This document shows positions 5,934-7,183 of a DNA stretch of 7,183 nt, in pieces. Made by a program: the position numbers and the translations under genes. This DNA comes from GCA-002282575 sp964646525 (GTDB lineage: Bacteria; Pseudomonadota; Gammaproteobacteria; Thiomicrospirales; Thiomicrospiraceae), in assembly GCA_964646525.1 (NCBI GenBank), contig CAZYER010000058.1, positions 1 to 7,183 of the forward strand, written 5' to 3'. Within the stretch, counting starts at the first letter, position 1; each line of letters starts with the position of its first letter. The notes below the pieces were generated by a model. It searched no databases. It saw nothing but the letters and a program-made list of their open reading frames with translations, and was not told the origin of the DNA.

Positions 5934-7025
5934 TTGTTGATGAATGACAATAGGGCTGTCAGCACTTGGATCAGTGCCATGCAACAACAAGCCTTAATTA
6001 ACAATTGGCATGCTGATGTACAGGCTCTGGTTATGAACGATGCTACCTCCTTGCCCGTGGCTATTGGTTGTGTACAAGCAGGTCAGACTTATTTAGCCTC
6101 ACCTCAGCATGGTTTTATTGATTATGCGCGTGATGAGTGTGATCAACTGAGTGATGCATCAGCACAGCGCTGGGCGAAAGTGGGGCTTTCCATCGTTGAG
6201 CCTTGGTTTCGGGCTTTGCGTTTAGATGAATCGGTTAGCATTAATGCTTGGGGCGTTTCCACCCATTTGTATCCACGTTGGTCAGATAAGACACTGACTG
6301 AGCTAAGGGATCGATTGGTTGTGGAGCATCCAAGGCGTGCTTTATGGTTACGTACCTTGCATGAGAGCTATGATGCCCCTTTAATCGAAACTGCTCAACA
6401 GCAAGGATGGCAATTATGGCCCAGTCGGGTGGTTTATGGCTTTGACTGGAAAACATCGGGCCAATGGATGAAACAGCGTAATAATCAAATTGATCAAAAG
6501 TTGTTACAAAAAACGATGCTCACTCCTTTGTTTCCACTGGATTTTAACGATTCTCATGCGCAACCAATGGCTCAACTATATCAACAGTTATATGTCGAGA
6601 AGCATTCACGCTGGAATGCGCACTACACACTGGCTTATTTTCAACACGCCATTGAGCATCAGTGGTTGTCTTTTTATGGTTTTGCCGATGCACAGGGACA
6701 GTTAGTGGCTTTTATTGGTGTGTTTGCACAAGATGGGGTGATGACCACGCCGATGCTCGGTTATGACACCAGCTTGCCGACTGAATTGGCTCTATATCGT
6801 TTGTTGATGGCAAGGGTGTTACGTCAAAGCATCGAGCAACAAGCTTACCTTAATTTAGGGGCAGGTTCGGCCAATTTTAAACGTATGCGGGGTGGTATTG
6901 CGCATATGGAGTGGCATGCTTTTTATGCTAAACATTTACCCAAATGGCAAAACGTGGCAATGCAGATGACCGGAAAACTCATGAAACGCTATGTGCCTTC
7001 TTTTTTAGCTCAGCAAGCGGTGTAG
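5934..7025 (+). CDS. GNAT/FemAB-like acyltransferase of unknown substrate in the btaA operon
   Basis: The 363-residue soluble protein has no membrane segment or signal peptide. Its C-terminal half looks like the GNAT fold of the CelD/BioF2-like group (Acetyltransf_6). It has a strand with SFYGFADAQGQLVAFIGVF, then LNLGAG (306-311) and FKRMRG (315-320) followed by an aromatic strand and an HLP turn, a pattern usual in that group. The N-terminal half is divergent. The start is uncertain: a TTG at 5934 has AGGA seven bases upstream, while the first ATG (5940) is 13 bases from it. The gene begins 9 bp after the btaA stop and ends 3 bp before the phosphoesterase start, so it is in the same operon. 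The substrate is unknown. From context it may modify the amino group of diacylglyceryl-homoserine or another lipid headgroup, but this is only inference. Confidence 0.7.
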   Translation: MLMNDNRAVSTWISAMQQQALINNWHADVQALVMNDATSLPVAIGCVQAGQTYLASPQHGFIDYARDECDQLSDASAQRWAKVGLSIVEPWFRALRLDESVSINAWGVSTHLYPRWSDKTLTELRDRLVVEHPRRALWLRTLHESYDAPLIETAQQQGWQLWPSRVVYGFDWKTSGQWMKQRNNQIDQKLLQKTMLTPLFPLDFNDSHAQPMAQLYQQLYVEKHSRWNAHYTLAYFQHAIEHQWLSFYGFADAQGQLVAFIGVFAQDGVMTTPMLGYDTSLPTELALYRLLMARVLRQSIEQQAYLNLGAGSANFKRMRGGIAHMEWHAFYAKHLPKWQNVAMQMTGKLMKRYVPSFLAQQAV

Positions 7026-7028
7026 CCA

Positions 7029-7183
7029 ATGAATGATCAACAATGGATGCGCATGATGACTGACGAAGTATCATCCGAGCCAGCATGGATGCCGACCGAT
7101 GAACAAGCAGATGGTGTGCATAAGCATTATCGTGCGCTTTTTATTTCCGATGTGCATTTGGGTTCTAAAGGCTGCCAAGCTGA
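7029..7183 (+). CDS. plcP: Calcineurin-like metallophosphoesterase, probably phospholipase C PlcP (N-terminal fragment)
   Basis: Only the first 51 codons are present. After a polar leader of about 34 residues comes RALFISDVHLGSKGCQA, with D41 and H43 as the first metal ligands of the calcineurin-like fold. The SDVHLG-x-x-GCQA form matches the group often labelled UDP-2,3-diacylglucosamine diphosphatase (LpxH-like). That group also includes PlcP, which cleaves phosphatidylcholine and related phospholipids to diacylglycerol during phosphate starvation in Sinorhizobium and many marine bacteria. Its place 3 bp after the GNAT gene and downstream of Pho-controlled btaA favours PlcP over LpxH, because diacylglycerol is the BtaA substrate. 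No strong ribosome site precedes the ATG, so translational coupling is likely. The family call is firm; the PlcP call depends on context. Confidence 0.65.
   Translation, partial: MNDQQWMRMMTDEVSSEPAWMPTDEQADGVHKHYRALFISDVHLGSKGCQA

Noticed and set aside
5934..7025. The gene after btaA as BtaB, the expected methyltransferase
   Set aside because: No AdoMet-binding glycine-rich motif is visible; the LNLGAG and FKRMRG pattern with an HLP turn fits the GNAT/FemAB-like group instead.

Overview
The window looks like a chromosomal segment of a proteobacterium, most likely a gammaproteobacterium. The reasons are the olsB-olsA gene order, PhoB-type promoters, an EAL-CBS-GGDEF protein and an Hsp33 gene. 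Base composition is moderate and no mobile elements, RNA genes or CRISPR arrays were seen. The genus cannot be named from this sequence.

Layout from left to right. Positions 1-52 (minus) hold the first 17 codons of an Hsp33 (hslO) gene with its own sigma70-like promoter. Positions 141-1919 (minus) encode an EAL-CBS-GGDEF cyclic-di-GMP protein. The 194-bp divergent region 1920-2113 carries a long, 11-bp-phased array of PhoB-type repeats pointing towards olsB. olsB (2114-2917) and olsA (2921-3664) form a tight operon for ornithine lipid synthesis. A convergent gene (3718-4470, minus) encodes a DUF4395-type membrane protein with two CxxC motifs. It has a terminator at its 3' end and a NemR-like palindrome in front of it. 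The 242-bp region 4471-4712 carries a second phased Pho box, directed at btaA (4713-5924). Next come a GNAT/FemAB-like transferase (5934-7025) and the start of a calcineurin-like metallophosphoesterase (7029 to the right edge) that fits PlcP.

The unifying theme is membrane-lipid remodelling under phosphate starvation. PlcP-type enzymes strip headgroups from phospholipids to give diacylglycerol. BtaA uses diacylglycerol and S-adenosylmethionine to build the phosphorus-free betaine-lipid precursor. OlsB and OlsA make a second phosphorus-free lipid, the ornithine lipids. Both operons have phased TTGTCAT/CTGTCAC repeats, and in both the -10 hexamer starts exactly 28 bp after the start of the last well-conserved repeat. 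Co-induction by PhoB is therefore the simplest reading.

The least explained part is the btaA operon. The usual N-methyltransferase btaB is not seen in the window. Its expected place next to btaA is taken by an uncharacterised GNAT-like protein lying between btaA and the plcP-like gene, which makes that protein a candidate for a new lipid-headgroup-modifying step.
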